A DNA stretch of 64,000 bases, taken from NCBI GenBank assembly GCA_022376925.1, contig JAIOJX010000032.1, forward strand, positions 102,168,794-102,232,793, in the 5' to 3' direction. The notes under the pieces were generated by a model. The model saw only the letters and a list, made by a program, of their open reading frames with translations, was not told the DNA's origin and did not search any database. The DNA comes from Tragulus kanchil (lineage: Eukaryota; Chordata; Mammalia; Artiodactyla; Tragulidae). The translations under genes were made by a program, and so were the position numbers. The number at the start of each line of letters is the position of its first letter. The first letter of the stretch is position 1. This document shows positions 11,640 through 23,882 of this stretch, one piece after another.

Positions 11640-12055
11640 ATTGTCTGCAGACAGAGTTTTACTTCTTCTTTTCCAATCCGAATTCCTTTTACTTCTTATT
11701 CTCTAATTGCTGTAGCTAGAACTTCCAAAACTTTGTTGAATAATAGAGGTGAGAGTCGGCACCCCTGTGTTGTTCCTGATCTTAGATGGAATGCTTTACA
11801 ATTTTCCCCATTGAGAATGATGTTTGCTGTGGGCTTTTCATATATGGCTTTCACTATATTGAGGTAGGTTATTTCTATGCCCATTTTTAAAAAGAGTTTT
11901 TTTATAAATGGATGTTGGATTTTGTCAAAGGATTTTTCTGCATCTATTGAGATTGTCATATGAGTTTGGTCTTTCAATTTGTTGATATGGTATATCACAT
12001 TGACTTGCAGACATTGAAGAATCAGTGCATGCCTGGGATAAACCCAACTTACCAT
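11640..12055 (-). pseudogene. L1 ORF2 reverse transcriptase fragment
   Basis: The open frame 12055-11696 shows RT blocks typical of L1 ORF2: a [13 protein letters not shown] block and a [14 protein letters not shown] block. The downstream catalytic FADD box reads as SADN near 11650 and lies in a shifted frame, so the enzyme is dead. The 5' end is lost by truncation at 12064. It is a remnant of an RNA-dependent DNA polymerase used in target-primed insertion. Confidence 0.85.
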
Positions 12056-12064
12056 GGTGTATGG

Positions 12065-15000
12065 GTCTAAATTTTAAATGGTGTGGTAAAGATTGGATTC
12101 ACTGAAGGATCACTGAGTCAAAAGGAGATGGAGTAGAGTAACACAGTAGCTGGACAGAGAAAAAGATGAGCTGCAATTCTGAAACTCCCAGAGATTCCCT
12201 GAAGATAGAAGGCAGACTGAGTTATTCATTATTCCTCTTTCATAATGAGATTTGATACCACTGATGCTAAATATCAGTGCAATATATGTAGACCACATTG
12301 TGAGTCCTACACTAGCTATTGTGGTTTACAAGGGCAAAAACTGCTCAAAGAGGATTCTTGCATTGAGCAAGAAAGAAAACTCAGGTTTAGTAACCATTCA
12401 AGCTTCTTAACTGCCTGTGAGCATCCTGCAAAGAATGGAGCCTTGGTGTGAATGCTTTAGTGTAATAGATGTATAGATGGTGTGGTAACTATCCTCCTTA
12501 CAGGACCTTCTTTTTGATGGGTCTGCCCCTACACAGTCAAGTCATCAGTCTTGTCATCAGTTGTAGAAGATGTATTAAGACAAGGGAACATGAACTGATT
12601 TTTCTCAGTTAGTAGCTATATAACTCATTAATTGAGAGCCTGATTTAATTCAGAAAGATTCTCTTATGAAAACACTGATTTGTATCCAATGAGAATAGAG
12701 CAACATGGCAATGAAGCCCAAAGAAATGGGAAGAACCATGATTCTGAAGTCAGTACAGGCCATGAGATCATTTGACCCTGTTTCTCATCTTCCATAAATA
12801 GATGTAGAGGCTTGGATCCTTATTCAAGCAGCTAAAAAACTCCTATTTAATAGGAGTTAGATTTATACTATGTCTTACACCATAGTCCAGTTGACAGATC
12901 AGTGTAATTATTGGGGTACCTATATGTGACATACACTGTAAGTATCAGGGATAGAGTGGATGCAAGAGAAATACACCGCCATCAGGAAGTAGAAATTAAT
13001 GTAGATTCAATATTAGTAAACTCTCTAGTCTACTAGAAAGTGTTCACAGAGTAGGGTGGGATAAAATAATTAAGACATGTCTGGGTTAAGGATCTAAAAC
13101 TGGATGATAAGAGTAGAATTCATTGAAGAGACATTGATTCTAAAACTAAGAGAAGAGGAACTGAGTCAAATAGCTACCTGAAGGAGGCAGATCAGATTCT
13201 ACTGAAAAGTTCCTGATATGTCACAAGAGGGACCCAGAAGACAGAAGGCAGAGGGGTTGTTCATTACCTCCTGTTTCATATAGAAATTTAGCACCACACA
13301 TGCTAAATCCTAATGCAGTATATGAAAGCTACATTCTCAGGATTTGGAAGCAATCATTCTCTGACCCAAGTTCTAATTATCTGCATTACCAGACAAACTG
13401 GATCTGTTATCCCTCCATTTGCAGAGTCCAGCAAGCATAAGACTGATTCCTGGAGGGGTGAAAAGCTATAGATGGTTCTTTTGGCCATTTGCAGTTCACT
13501 ATATGAAAAACTGTCTTTCAGAGAAATGCTTTTCTAGTTTAACTTTATTACTTTGTTAAAGAAACACATAGGAAAGCTTCTTGAATTAGCAAGTGCTTTC
13601 TTTTGACACATAGATTTCTGACTTGTTAGGATGGAGCATGGCCTCCTTGTTTTTGAATCTGTTTACTACCTTCCCCTCTAAATCTTGCTAGATTTGAGTA
13701 GGGGCAAGGCTTTATCTGGCTAGAGAAACTTGCCATAACGTCCAAATAGATGAGACCCCAAATTACAGGTGGATTTGTGTCCCTGAATAGATATCCCCAT
13801 AGTATGTAGAAGAATATATTAGAGAAGTCAGTACAGGCCATGAGATCATTTGACCCTGTTTCTCATCTTCCATAAATAGATGTAGAGGCTTGGATCCTTA
13901 TTCAAGCAGCTAAAAAACTCCTATTTAATAGGAGTTAGATTTATACTATGTCTTACACCATAGTCCAGTTGACAGATCAGTGTAATTATTGGGGTACCTA
14001 TATGTGACATACACTGTAAGTATCAGGGATAGAGTGGATGCAAGAGAAATACACCGCCATCAGGAAGTAGAAATTAATGTAGATTCAATATTAGTAAACT
14101 CTCTAGTCTACTAGAAAGTGTTCACAGAGTAGGGTGGGATAAAATAATTAAGACATGTCTGGGTTAAGGATCTAAAACTGGATGATAAGAGTAGAATTCA
14201 TTGAAGAGACATTGATTCTAAAACTAAGAGAAGAGGAACTGAGTCAAATAGCTACCTGAAGGAGGCAGATCAGATTCTACTGAAAAGTTCCTGATATGTC
14301 ACAAGAGGGACCCAGAAGACAGAAGGCAGAGGGGTTGTTCATTACCTCCTGTTTCATATAGAAATTTAGCACCACACATGCTAAATCCTAATGCAGTATA
14401 TGAAAGCTACATTCTCAGGATTTGGAAGCAATCATTCTCTGACCCAAGTTCTAATTATCTGCATTACCAGACAAACTGGATCTGTTATCCCTCCATTTGC
14501 AGAGTCCAGCAAGCATAAGACTGATTCCTGGAGGGGTGAAAAGCTATAGATGGTTCTTTTGGCCATTTGCAGTTCACTATATGAAAAACTGTCTTTCAGA
14601 GAAATGCTTTTCTAGTTTAACTTTATTACTTTGTTAAAGAAACACATAGGAAAGCTTCTTGAATTAGCAAGTGCTTTCTTTTGACACATAGATTTCTGAC
14701 TTGTTAGGATGGAGCATGGCCTCCTTGTTTTTGAATCTGTTTACTACCTTCCCCTCTAAATCTTGCTAGATTTGAGTAGGGGCAAGGCTTTATCTGGCTA
14801 GAGAAACTTGCCATAACGTCCAAATAGATGAGACCCCAAATTACAGGTGGATTTGTGTCCCTGAATAGATATCCCCATAGTATGTAGAAGAATATATTAG
14901 AGAAGTCACTTCCTTCTTGTGAAAGGGCAAACAGTGAGGGATATGTACCTGCCTCAAGGATTAATGGTTTGTGGGTGGCTCTAACTAGAAGAACAGATCA

Positions 15001-15870
15001 ACTCATCCTGCAGACCCTTAGACTGCAGGTGGACGACGTTTTTATTCTTGTAAGTTAAGGGATTCCTTAGGAAAGACAGAAGCTTATAAATTTGATGGGT
15101 CATGATACTGCTGCTCTTTAAAGCTTAATCCTTGAATATATACTCTGCATGGTGTAAGCCTGAGTTCAGTTTTCCTCTTCTCTATGATAAACAAGTGAGG
15201 ATAAACTCTCTTTAAATATCTTTCTATCAGAAACATACCAGTGGGCATCTGGACTCCAAAGTCACAACAGAATGTGACTCTATCCACTAATTTCAGACTC
15301 AATCAAATCAGTTTCTCAAGATTCAGTCTGGACCTACCTCATCCCAGATCTGGGATGAATGAGCACTGGTCAAGGATATTGGAGGTGATGAGGTTGCATG
15401 TCACAGATAACAATGAGATAAGAATATAAGGAGATCATTGAATTATTCCCAAACAACTGCAGAGAGATTCATCAAGATTTTAACACTTGTAGCTCCTATC
15501 TTGAGGTGTTATAGAAATCTACCAAAGTATTGAGGTGGTTTTTGGCCATAAAACAATGAACATATTAGCCCTGAATTCTCTCTGTAATATAGATGAGAAA
15601 TGTCAAATAGTTTTTTTTGACTAATGTGGAAAATTAGGATTTTAAGTATAATATCTGAGCATTGTGTATATATAAATGATTGCAGAAATACAGATATGTG
15701 AACCTACTATTGAAAGGGATAACATTGGTTACCTGTGATGTAGGTCAACATTGAGTCAACATTGTTGGTAAATTATCTATTTAATCACCCCAAGGAGGGC
15801 AGGAGAATCATTAAGAGATCTTGATGAAGGTTAGGATTAGACCTGGGTTTAACTTCAATAGTCCTTTCTC
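12065..15870. repeat. Old direct-repeat unit, right part, then unclassified DNA
   Basis: 12065-12300 continues the left unit after the L1 and itself matches 13080-13325. 12300-13325 is the second unit. 13330-13823 and its artefactual copy to 14908, then 14909-15870, show no element I can name and no long open frame. Treat 13824-14901 as the D5 duplicate. Confidence 0.5.
12746..14908. repeat. Tandem duplication D5, period 1078, clean junction
   Basis: 12746-13823 recurs from 13824. The seven bases GAAGTCA lie at the start, at the junction and at the end, so the junction is a seamless fusion at shared sequence. I see no difference between copies. The content is single-copy or old-repeat DNA. 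Confidence 0.95.
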
Positions 15871-15873
15871 TTG

Positions 15874-18081
15874 CCCTATTACTGGCAATGTTGTGATCTA
15901 CATGTTAAGGGAATAGGCTGCTTGTTGCTCAGTCACCCAGTTGTGTCCTTGTGACCCCATGGACTGCAGCATGCCAGGCCTCCTTGTCCCTCACCATCTC
16001 CTAGAGTTTGCCCAAGTTCACGTCCATTGCATTGGTGATACTGTCCAGCCTCCTCACCCTTTGATGTCCTTTGTTCCTTCTGCACCCAATCTTTCCCAGC
16101 ATCAGGGACTTTTCCAATGAGTTAGCTGTTTGCATCAAGTGACAAAAATACTACAGTTTTGTTATCTGTCCTTTCAATGATTATTTAGGGTTTATTTTCC
16201 TTAAGATTGACTTGTTTGATCTCCTTGCTGTCCAAGGGACCCTCAGGAATCTTCTTCAGCACCGCAGTTCAAAGGCATCAGTTCACTGGTGCTTTGCCTA
16301 CTCTACCATCCAGCTCTCACAACCATAACTGAACACCAGGAAGACCATAGTCTTGATTGAGACCTTTGCCAACAGAGTAATGCCTCTGCTTCTTAGCAGA
16401 AACACTATGACAAAGCTAGAAATTGCAGCAATGAAGTCAGAAGATGATTGCTTTTCAGCACAGTCACTATCTGAAGTGATTTTAGAGCCCAAGAAAAGGA
16501 AATCTGTCACTGCTTCCACATTTTCCCTTTCTAGTTACCATCAAGTAATGGGGCTAGATGCCATGATCTTAGTTTTTTTAATATTTAGTTTGAAGACAGC
16601 TTTTTCACTCTCCTCCTTCACCCTCACCCAAGAGGTTTTTCAGTTCCTCTTCGCTTTCTGCCATTAGAGGGGTTATCATCCCCATATCTGAGGTTATTGA
16701 TGTTTATCCCTTCTGTCTAGATTCCAGCTTATAACTCATCCAGACTGGCATTTCTCATGATGTGCTCAGCTTATAAGTTAAATAAACAGGGTGACAACAG
16801 ACAGCTCTGTCATACTCCTTTCTTAATCTTAGAACCCTGTATGGAACAGCTAATTGGTTCAACTGTGCTGCTTCTTGATCTGCATATAGGTTTGTCAGGA
16901 GACAAGTAAGATGGTCTGGTATTCCCATCTCTTTAAGAGCTTTCCATCACATGATCCACACAGATAAAGGCATTTCTTTTTCACCCCTATTACTGGCAAT
17001 GTTGTGATCTACATGTTAAGGGAATAGGCTGCTTGTTGCTCAGTCACCCAGTTGTGTCCTTGTGACCCCATGGACTGCAGCATGCCAGGCCTCCTTGTCC
17101 CTCACCATCTCCTAGAGTTTGCCCAAGTTCACGTCCATTGCATTGGTGATACTGTCCAGCCTCCTCACCCTTTGATGTCCTTTGTTCCTTCTGCACCCAA
17201 TCTTTCCCAGCATCAGGGACTTTTCCAATGAGTTAGCTGTTTGCATCAAGTGACAAAAATACTACAGTTTTGTTATCTGTCCTTTCAATGATTATTTAGG
17301 GTTTATTTTCCTTAAGATTGACTTGTTTGATCTCCTTGCTGTCCAAGGGACCCTCAGGAATCTTCTTCAGCACCGCAGTTCAAAGGCATCAGTTCACTGG
17401 TGCTTTGCCTACTCTACCATCCAGCTCTCACAACCATAACTGAACACCAGGAAGACCATAGTCTTGATTGAGACCTTTGCCAACAGAGTAATGCCTCTGC
17501 TTCTTAGCAGAAACACTATGACAAAGCTAGAAATTGCAGCAATGAAGTCAGAAGATGATTGCTTTTCAGCACAGTCACTATCTGAAGTGATTTTAGAGCC
17601 CAAGAAAAGGAAATCTGTCACTGCTTCCACATTTTCCCTTTCTAGTTACCATCAAGTAATGGGGCTAGATGCCATGATCTTAGTTTTTTTAATATTTAGT
17701 TTGAAGACAGCTTTTCACTCTCCTCCTTCACCCTCACCCAAGAGGTTTTTCAGTTCCTCTTCGCTTTCTGCCATTAGAGGGGTTATCATCCCCATATCTG
17801 AGGTTATTGATGTTTATCCCTTCTGTCTAGATTCCAGCTTATAACTCATCCAGACTGGCATTTCTCATGATGTGCTCAGCTTATAAGTTAAATAAACAGG
17901 GTGACAACAGACAGCTCTGTCATACTCCTTTCTTAATCTTAGAACCCTGTATGGAACAGCTAATTGGTTCAACTGTGCTGCTTCTTGATCTGCATATAGG
18001 TTTGTCAGGAGACAAGTAAGATGGTCTGGTATTCCCATCTCTTTAAGAGCTTTCCATCACATGATCCACACAGATAAAGGC
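15874..18081. repeat. Tandem duplication D6, period 1111
   Basis: 15874-16970 recurs at 16985-18081 with about 14 filler bases. Nearly all of the unit is BovB. One T-run length difference lies near 16604/17717. The second copy overlaps the first copy of D7 from 17770 to 18081, so that stretch is present three times (about 16658, 17770 and 18899). Confidence 0.94.
17409..17630 (-). pseudogene. BovB ORF C-terminal fragment
   Basis: 73 codons with the RTE signature FLGSKIT near the start and a YGCESW block at the end, corresponding to the region beyond the reverse transcriptase core. Closed by stops on both sides. An identical frame at 16298-16519 is the D6 twin. Confidence 0.85.
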
Positions 18082-20014
18082 TTTATTGTAGTCAATGGAA
18101 CAGATGTAGATGTTTTTCTAGAATTCCCTTGCTTTCTCTGTGATTCAGCAAATGTTGATAATTTGATATCTGGTTTCTCTGCTTTTTCTAAGCCTAGCTT
18201 GGGGTCTGGAAGTTCTTGGTCAATATAATGCTGAAGCCTAGCATGCAAGGATTAAGCATTGACCATACTAGCATGGGAGATGAGTATAATTGTAATACTG
18301 CCCTTCTTGGGAATTGAGAATGAGGACAGACATACTATCATACTTATTCATGCTGAACCAATCAGTGGTTACTATAACCCAAATATGAGTTGTTACCAAA
18401 AAATGAAACCCATGGGAGTTTATCCTGAAATCAGCTACTAGCAAGAGAGGCAGGTAAATTTTGGTGGATCTAAGCAAGTTATCCCTGAGTTTCAGTGTGT
18501 CCTTCCTTGTCTTCCCCTGAATCCCTCAAGAATGAGGAATAAACAAATGACCCCTCTGACTATATCCTAGTGCCTAAGGGAGTAGCCCCTATACAAAGGC
18601 TTGAGGAATGAAATTCTTTAGCATTTATCTGGAAATAGTAACCTGAAATCTGGAACCAAAGATGACTATTCATTGTTAGAATTGTCCTGCTTTATTATTC
18701 AATACAGTACCTAAGAACACATTTCATAAGCAAATATCAGAATAAAAGGCTAAGAAGCAAAGATAACCCAAGCTTTAATCATGGCTGAAAATTAGATTTT
18801 CCCTTGGAGAATCCAGGAGTTTCACCTTGATTGCCAGTCTGAACCTGGAACTCTGGGCATACTTGTAGCCAAGTAGCTGGTTGCCAGTTCTCTTCTTGCC
18901 ATTAGAGAGTGTTATCATCCCCATATCTGAGGTTATTGATGTTTATCCCTTCTGTCTAGATTCCAGCTTATAACTCATCCAGACTGGCATTTCTCATGAT
19001 GTGCTCAGCTTATAAGTTAAATAAACAGGGTGACAACAGACAGCTCTGTCATACTCCTTTCTTAATCTTAGAACCCTGTATGGAACAGCTAATTGGTTCA
19101 ACTGTGCTGCTTCTTGATCTGCATATAGGTTTGTCAGGAGACAAGTAAGATGGTCTGGTATTCCCATCTCTTTAAGAGCTTTCCATCACATGATCCACAC
19201 AGATAAAGGCTTTATTGTAGTCAATGGAACAGATGTAGATGTTTTTCTAGAATTCCCTTGCTTTCTCTGTGATTCAGCAAATGTTGATAATTTGATATCT
19301 GGTTTCTCTGCTTTTTCTAAGCCTAGCTTGGGGTCTGGAAGTTCTTGGTCAATATAATGCTGAAGCCTAGCATGCAAGGATTAAGCATTGACCATACTAG
19401 CATGGGAGATGAGTATAATTGTAATACTGCCCTTCTTGGGAATTGAGAATGAGGACAGACATACTATCATACTTATTCATGCTGAACCAATCAGTGGTTA
19501 CTATAACCCAAATATGAGTTGTTACCAAAAAATGAAACCCATGGGAGTTTATCCTGAAATCAGCTACTAGCAAGAGAGGCAGGTAAATTTTGGTGGATCT
19601 AAGCAAGTTATCCCTGAGTTTCAGTGTGTCCTTCCTTGTCTTCCCCTGAATCCCTCAAGAATGAGGAATAAACAAATGACCCCTCTGACTATATCCTAGT
19701 GCCTAAGGGAGTAGCCCCTATACAAAGGCTTGAGGAATGAAATTCTTTAGCATTTATCTGGAAATAGTAACCTGAAATCTGGAACCAAAGATGACTATTC
19801 ATTGTTAGAATTGTCCTGCTTTATTATTCAATACAGTACCTAAGAACACATTTCATAAGCAAATATCAGAATAAAAGGCTAAGAAGCAAAGATAACCCAA
19901 GCTTTAATCATGGCTGAAAATTAGATTTTCCCTTGGAGAATCCAGGAGTTTCACCTTGATTGCCAGTCTGAACCTGGAACTCTGGGCATACTTGTAGCCA
20001 AGTAGCTGGTTGCC
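17770..20014. repeat. Tandem duplication D7, period 1129
   Basis: 17770-18885 recurs at 18899-20014. The left edge of the second copy (18885-18910) is a shortened, error-like version of 17750-17785, with several small deletions. The unit crosses from BovB into the ERV env region. Confidence 0.93.
18057..18248 (-). pseudogene. BovB RT-region fragment
   Basis: 63 codons, with an LQHYIDQELPDPKLGLEKAE-like stretch that matches the BovB segment just before its RT domain. The frame at 19186-19377 is its D7 twin. Both are truncated. Confidence 0.75.
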
Positions 20015-20156
20015 TGATTTTGCCTATATGGGTTTCTGCAAGAGAACAGACATTAATGTTTGCATAGCAGGAGGTATTAGAAACAGCATAAACTCCACCT
20101 TGTTCAGCCAGGATGTCATCTTGAACTCTGTGGCTATCTAAGACTACTGTGTGCAT
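19908..20156 (-). pseudogene. ERV env transmembrane-subunit remnant
   Basis: 82 codons. Residues around 6-33 resemble the ectodomain region that includes the immunosuppressive-type segment and adjacent CX6CC-like cysteines of gammaretroviral TM, here altered (one cysteine of the motif is not seen). Truncated at both ends and not functional. 18779-18885 is part of the D7 twin. Confidence 0.65.
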
Positions 20157-20159
20157 TGT

Positions 20160-21305
20160 GACAATTTCCTTCTATTGGGCAGCAGGAGTTAAGCATTACA
20201 GCAAATGATACTGCCCTACGGGATTGGAAAAGGTTCCTATCACTTGTTCATATGATCTGATTATCCACCATGGTAAAAGTACTCTACAGAACATGTACCA
20301 AAAGCCATCCCTTATATCTCCAGTTAAACAGGTAGCCTTTCTTATTCTGGAGAACAATTTGAAAGAACTAGTTACATGCTGAGTCTCATAGGGGTCATGA
20401 ACAAAAAAAGGAAATACTAAGTACCCCAGAAGCTAGGTTCCCCTAATTCTTTAATCATCTCAACATGTATAGGCCAGAAGTTGGTCACAGGTACTAAAAA
20501 GATGGGTCCTGAAGGGGCACAGAAAATGTCAGATGTTTTGGAATTGAGTGTCTCATTCTCAGGATGAGAATCTAGAATCATGTCAGGGGTGGCAGCCTAG
20601 AACTTGCTCAAGCTAGTGATCACTACATGTTAGTACTCATGAAGAGCAGTACAGTTTACAGCTTCAGAGGGGAGTAGGTTGACCCATTCCCTGAAAATAT
20701 AACAAGTTTCCATCTGGAAACCTTGACATAATTGAGAAAACCCATAATCTGTGTTGAGGTGTACAGTTTCTGGACTAGAAAATAAGAACAAGGACAATGG
20801 AGAGAGGCGTAATGCCATTTAGTAAACAGAAACATCTAGTTTTTACATCAGAAAAGATCTGTTTTTAGTAGGAGTAAGCTTTTTGTTTACATTTTCTTCC
20901 CCGTTATCATTATCCTAGTCTGGATTGGAGGTGGTGAGCAGGGAGAGGGAGTTAGGAAAAAAACAAGCAACACAAGATAAACAGCCTAGAAGTTATCATT
21001 CAAACTTTACTGGTTACACTTGTAGGCTTTTGCTTTTATGTCAAAGTAAACTTAGGGATGCTTAAAAATTTTGTTTTAGACATAAGAAAGGGAAATAGTA
21101 GATATGAAAGTGGTTTTGGAAGACATGGCCAATAGTGAGAAAGATTTCCTGCCATCACATCACCAATACTTGAGAAATTCTAGCCATTGAATTGTCCTTC
21201 CAAGTTTGCAGGGGACAGGGTCAAAAGAAACAAGGATGCAGGATAAATAGGAGAGGGGCAATCTTATTTCTGGTTCAGCACGTGGCTTTTGAAGAATCAA
21301 GCGTG
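20160..21305 (-). mobile_element. ERV env surface-subunit region (decayed, inferred)
   Basis: Lies between integrase and env TM remnants, where env SU would be. No frame longer than about 62 codons and no motif I can name, so the assignment is by position only. Confidence 0.35.
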
Positions 21306-21308
21306 TAT

Positions 21309-21760
21309 TCAAACAAGGGAGTTATTCATTCCTTTGGGAGACTGCCTTCTGAATAGCAACTGCAGACCTGTGAGGGGTTCACCTGTCCATTCAGGAAGAA
21401 GCCAGCCGAGGATGGGATGACAATGGTCACAATGTTCTCCTACAGCATGGAACCTGCTCTCTGGGTCATTTCTGTACATAGAAGGTATCACTGAGGCTCC
21501 TTGTGGAGCCAATTTAGCTCGAGTGTGATGAATCCAGGGCTTGACTATTTTTGATATCACTAAAGAATGGGTCACTAGTAGGACCTCAAATTCACATACA
21601 GAGCTGGTTTTCTGGGATGCTTATTTTTCCATGATTTCAGTAGAACCCAGTCTCCATGACAGAAATGGGACAGAGGAGCAGCTGTGGGAAACATCAATCT
21701 ATTAGAAGGAAAACTATGTAGAACAGTTACGGTATCTCCCAACGGTGGTACATACCTCAC
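21309..21760 (-). pseudogene. ERV integrase C-terminal remnant
   Basis: Two overlapping minus frames. The first (21760-21575) carries HGDWVLLKSWK. The second (21575-21309) carries VKPWIHHTRAKLAP. Both are hallmark positions of the gammaretroviral integrase tail. The frame break between them shows decay. Confidence 0.78.
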
Positions 21761-21764
21761 AGGG

Positions 21765-22465
21765 TCTGGTTCCTTAAGACTCCAATTCTCTCCTGGTCTC
21801 CTAAATCAACTTTAGAACATAGATAGGAACTCCTATGTTCCATTTCATTGGGACTCAGTTGGAGATTGCTGCAAATGAGGGTGGCCCCTAAAGGCCGAGA
21901 ACCTAGGAATTATTTCTTTTATAAGGATTTTACAACCTGGAAGGCATTTTTCGTCCAGAAGGAAAAGCTTCTACCCAAAAAGTGAAATTGCCCACAAAGG
22001 CTAATATGTGCCTAAAATTTCCAGAGATTCTCAGTATCACAGTAAGTCAATCAGCCAGTTTTCTCTAGGTCTAGTGCCTCAAGTCTGAACTCCTCTGATT
22101 ACTTGGGGTGGCCCAGTTTCTGGATTGTTTGTAGCATGTGCCATGAATAGAAATTCTGTTATTTTTAAAAGTAATTCTAGTATTACTTTGGAATAGTCTT
22201 TTGTATGCGTTGTCCTATAATGAATTTCTGAATCAAGTGACTGATACCATCCCTTCTGTAGTGAGTGCTCTGGTGTATAATATTTATGACATTCTCCAGA
22301 AGATGTTCAGGGAGGGGGACTTGTCCATGATAAATTTATCTTTGTATACTATACCTATAGTAGTGGTCTTGAGGATGGTCAGAACTCTAGTCAAGTTTCC
22401 ATTTATTGTCCCTTCCTAAGTCCTCAGAATAGTTTGATAACATCTTGTCATATCCCCATCAGGAA
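21765..22465 (-). mobile_element. ERV integrase core region (decayed, inferred)
   Basis: Lies between the RNase H/early integrase and integrase tail remnants. I cannot trace the catalytic DDE residues with confidence. Assigned by position. Confidence 0.4.
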
Positions 22466-22469
22466 TCAG

Positions 22470-22830
22470 GGCCAGCATTGGGGATCTATGTATTCTGGTC
22501 CCTGCTGCTTGCTTCTTGGCCTGATTTGCTCAGTTTTTCTCTTAAGCAATCAGTTTATCTCGAGTGCCCTGGGCAATGTACAGTGGCCAGTTATTTTGGC
22601 TCCATGACAGTTGCTAATAAGTTTAAAGTGTCTTTCACATGTTTATACGTCCTTCTTCCCTGCAGTTAAGTCCTCTTATTTAAAATGCCCCATGGTCATG
22701 GACCACTGAAAAAGTGTACTTGGAATCAGTGAAAATAATTCCTCTTTTAGCCTTATCTAGATGGAGGGCTCTGGTCAGTGCTGTAAGTTAGGCCTTTTGT
22801 GCAGACGTAACTGGCGTGGGGCTTCTGCAC
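22470..22830 (-). pseudogene. ERV pol RNase H / integrase N-terminal remnant
   Basis: On the minus strand an AQKA...LTALTRAL block (about 22815-22770) and a TDSKY block (22711-22730) match the RNase H core, followed by a VHCPGH block near 22570 that precedes integrase in gammaretroviral pol. In-frame stops occur throughout. Confidence 0.75.
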
Positions 22831-22907
22831 TAGTGGGGTGTGAGAGGGAAGCTGTTCCTATTCCTTGACCCTCCAGGGACTGGGGAGCTCAAGTCTAGAA
22901 TTGTGGT

Positions 22908-23345
22908 TCACATACTGATGACAGAATCAGAAGTGCCACCATAGAGGGGTGGAGGAGGAGCAGTTAGAGGGTTCATCTGAACTGACTGCAATTTATCCCA
23001 CTTTTCATTAGAATCAGGCAACATAGGTTTCTTTGCCTTTCTTTCCTGAGCCATAACTTTACATGTTCTTCGGTCTATTCCAGCATAAGAACAATACAGT
23101 TGAACATACTTCACCCCACATTTTTCCCCATTTACAAAATCTAATTGTAAAACTGTATTTTCAGGATCCATTTTTAGGCCATGTTTTCTCTGGAGTTTAA
23201 AGCATTCTGCCCAGGGAGTATTACCAAAGAACGTTTTTTCTTTTTATGGGTTGATAGCTAAACAATGGCCAATTCTGGAGAATGCAAGCTAGAGGGCAAC
23301 AAGGAGGATTGCAATTAATATTTTCCATTTTTAATATTTTTTCCC
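22908..23345 (-). pseudogene. ERV gag matrix fragment
   Basis: Two frames joined by a break near 23200. The first has an LACILQNW stretch like the start of gammaretroviral-type matrix. The second has a KCGVKYVQLY stretch, a KWDKLQSVQ stretch and a proline-rich LTAPPPPLY segment typical of the matrix/p12 boundary. Interrupted by stops. No capsid follows. Confidence 0.7.
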
Positions 23346-23882
23346 ACATGCATGTCCCCACCAAACAAAGCCTTTGTGAGAGTCTGTGTAGGTAATATTT
23401 GCAGAAATTATCCAGCACCAACAGAGTTCCAGAGAGTAAGCCCCAGAGCAGTTGCTCCTGTCAACTGCTTCACTGTGAATGACGAAAGCCCAGAAGGATG
23501 GTTCTTTTCAAGTGACTCTCTGTAAGGTCATTTCCAATCATAGGCAGGTGCCCCAACACTTCTATAAATTCTCTAGTCACTTGGGAACCCTGCAGTAGAT
23601 TGGAGGGAATACTGCTTCCTTTAGAGTCAAAAAAAAGAAAAAAGAAAAAAAGAAATAGTCTTCTTGGGTAAGAATTGGCTATCAGACACAGAAAATCATA
23701 AGCAAACAAGTCTAAAACTCCATGACTCTGACCCAGGTTTGAGAGAGCTCAGTAACCCCAGCTTTCATATTGTCTCCCATAGGGTGTGGAACTTTACCCA
23801 TCATCCAGCCTTGGGACTCTACAAGAGTCTGGGCTCTAGCCCGACTAAAACCTCATGATGGTGAGGCTTTATCATACAATCT

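Larger units (their letters stand above)
2541..12064 (-). mobile_element. 5'-truncated L1 (LINE-1), interrupted by LTRs
   Basis: Read on the minus strand, the element starts inside the ORF2 reverse transcriptase domain near 12060, runs through the ORF2 C-terminus (about 11400-9950), resumes at 5050 and ends in the 3' UTR near 2541. An 11-bp target-site duplication GTCTAAATTTT lies at 2530-2540 and 12065-12075. The LTR pair 5051-9949 is inserted in it. D1, D2 and D4 inflate its length, and the true L1 remainder is about 3.5 kb. Confidence 0.85.
15905..18330 (-). mobile_element. BovB (RTE-type LINE) 3' part, with D6 duplicate
   Basis: On the minus strand it reads through late ORF sequence with an FLGSKI block and a YGCESW block, then the BovB tail near 15910. 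The 5' part is lost near 18330. D6 duplicates 15874-16970, so the true length is about 1.3 kb. BovB entered ruminants horizontally from squamates and is a lineage marker. A further partial copy lies at 18899-19460 through D7. Confidence 0.88.
18330..23660 (-). mobile_element. Class I (gammaretrovirus-like) ERV remnant
   Basis: Read on the minus strand from right to left, gag matrix (23345-22908), RNase H and early integrase (22830-22470), integrase C-terminus (21760-21309) and env transmembrane part (20156-19908) occur in retroviral order. Most of pol between gag and RNase H is missing. All frames are broken, so the copy is old and defective. The left boundary is uncertain because D7 duplicates 18330-18885 at 19459-20014. 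Confidence 0.75.

Noticed and set aside
19908..20156. A possibly intact captured env (syncytin-like) gene
   Set aside because: Only 82 codons remain open, a key cysteine pattern is altered, and the SU region upstream is closed by stops.
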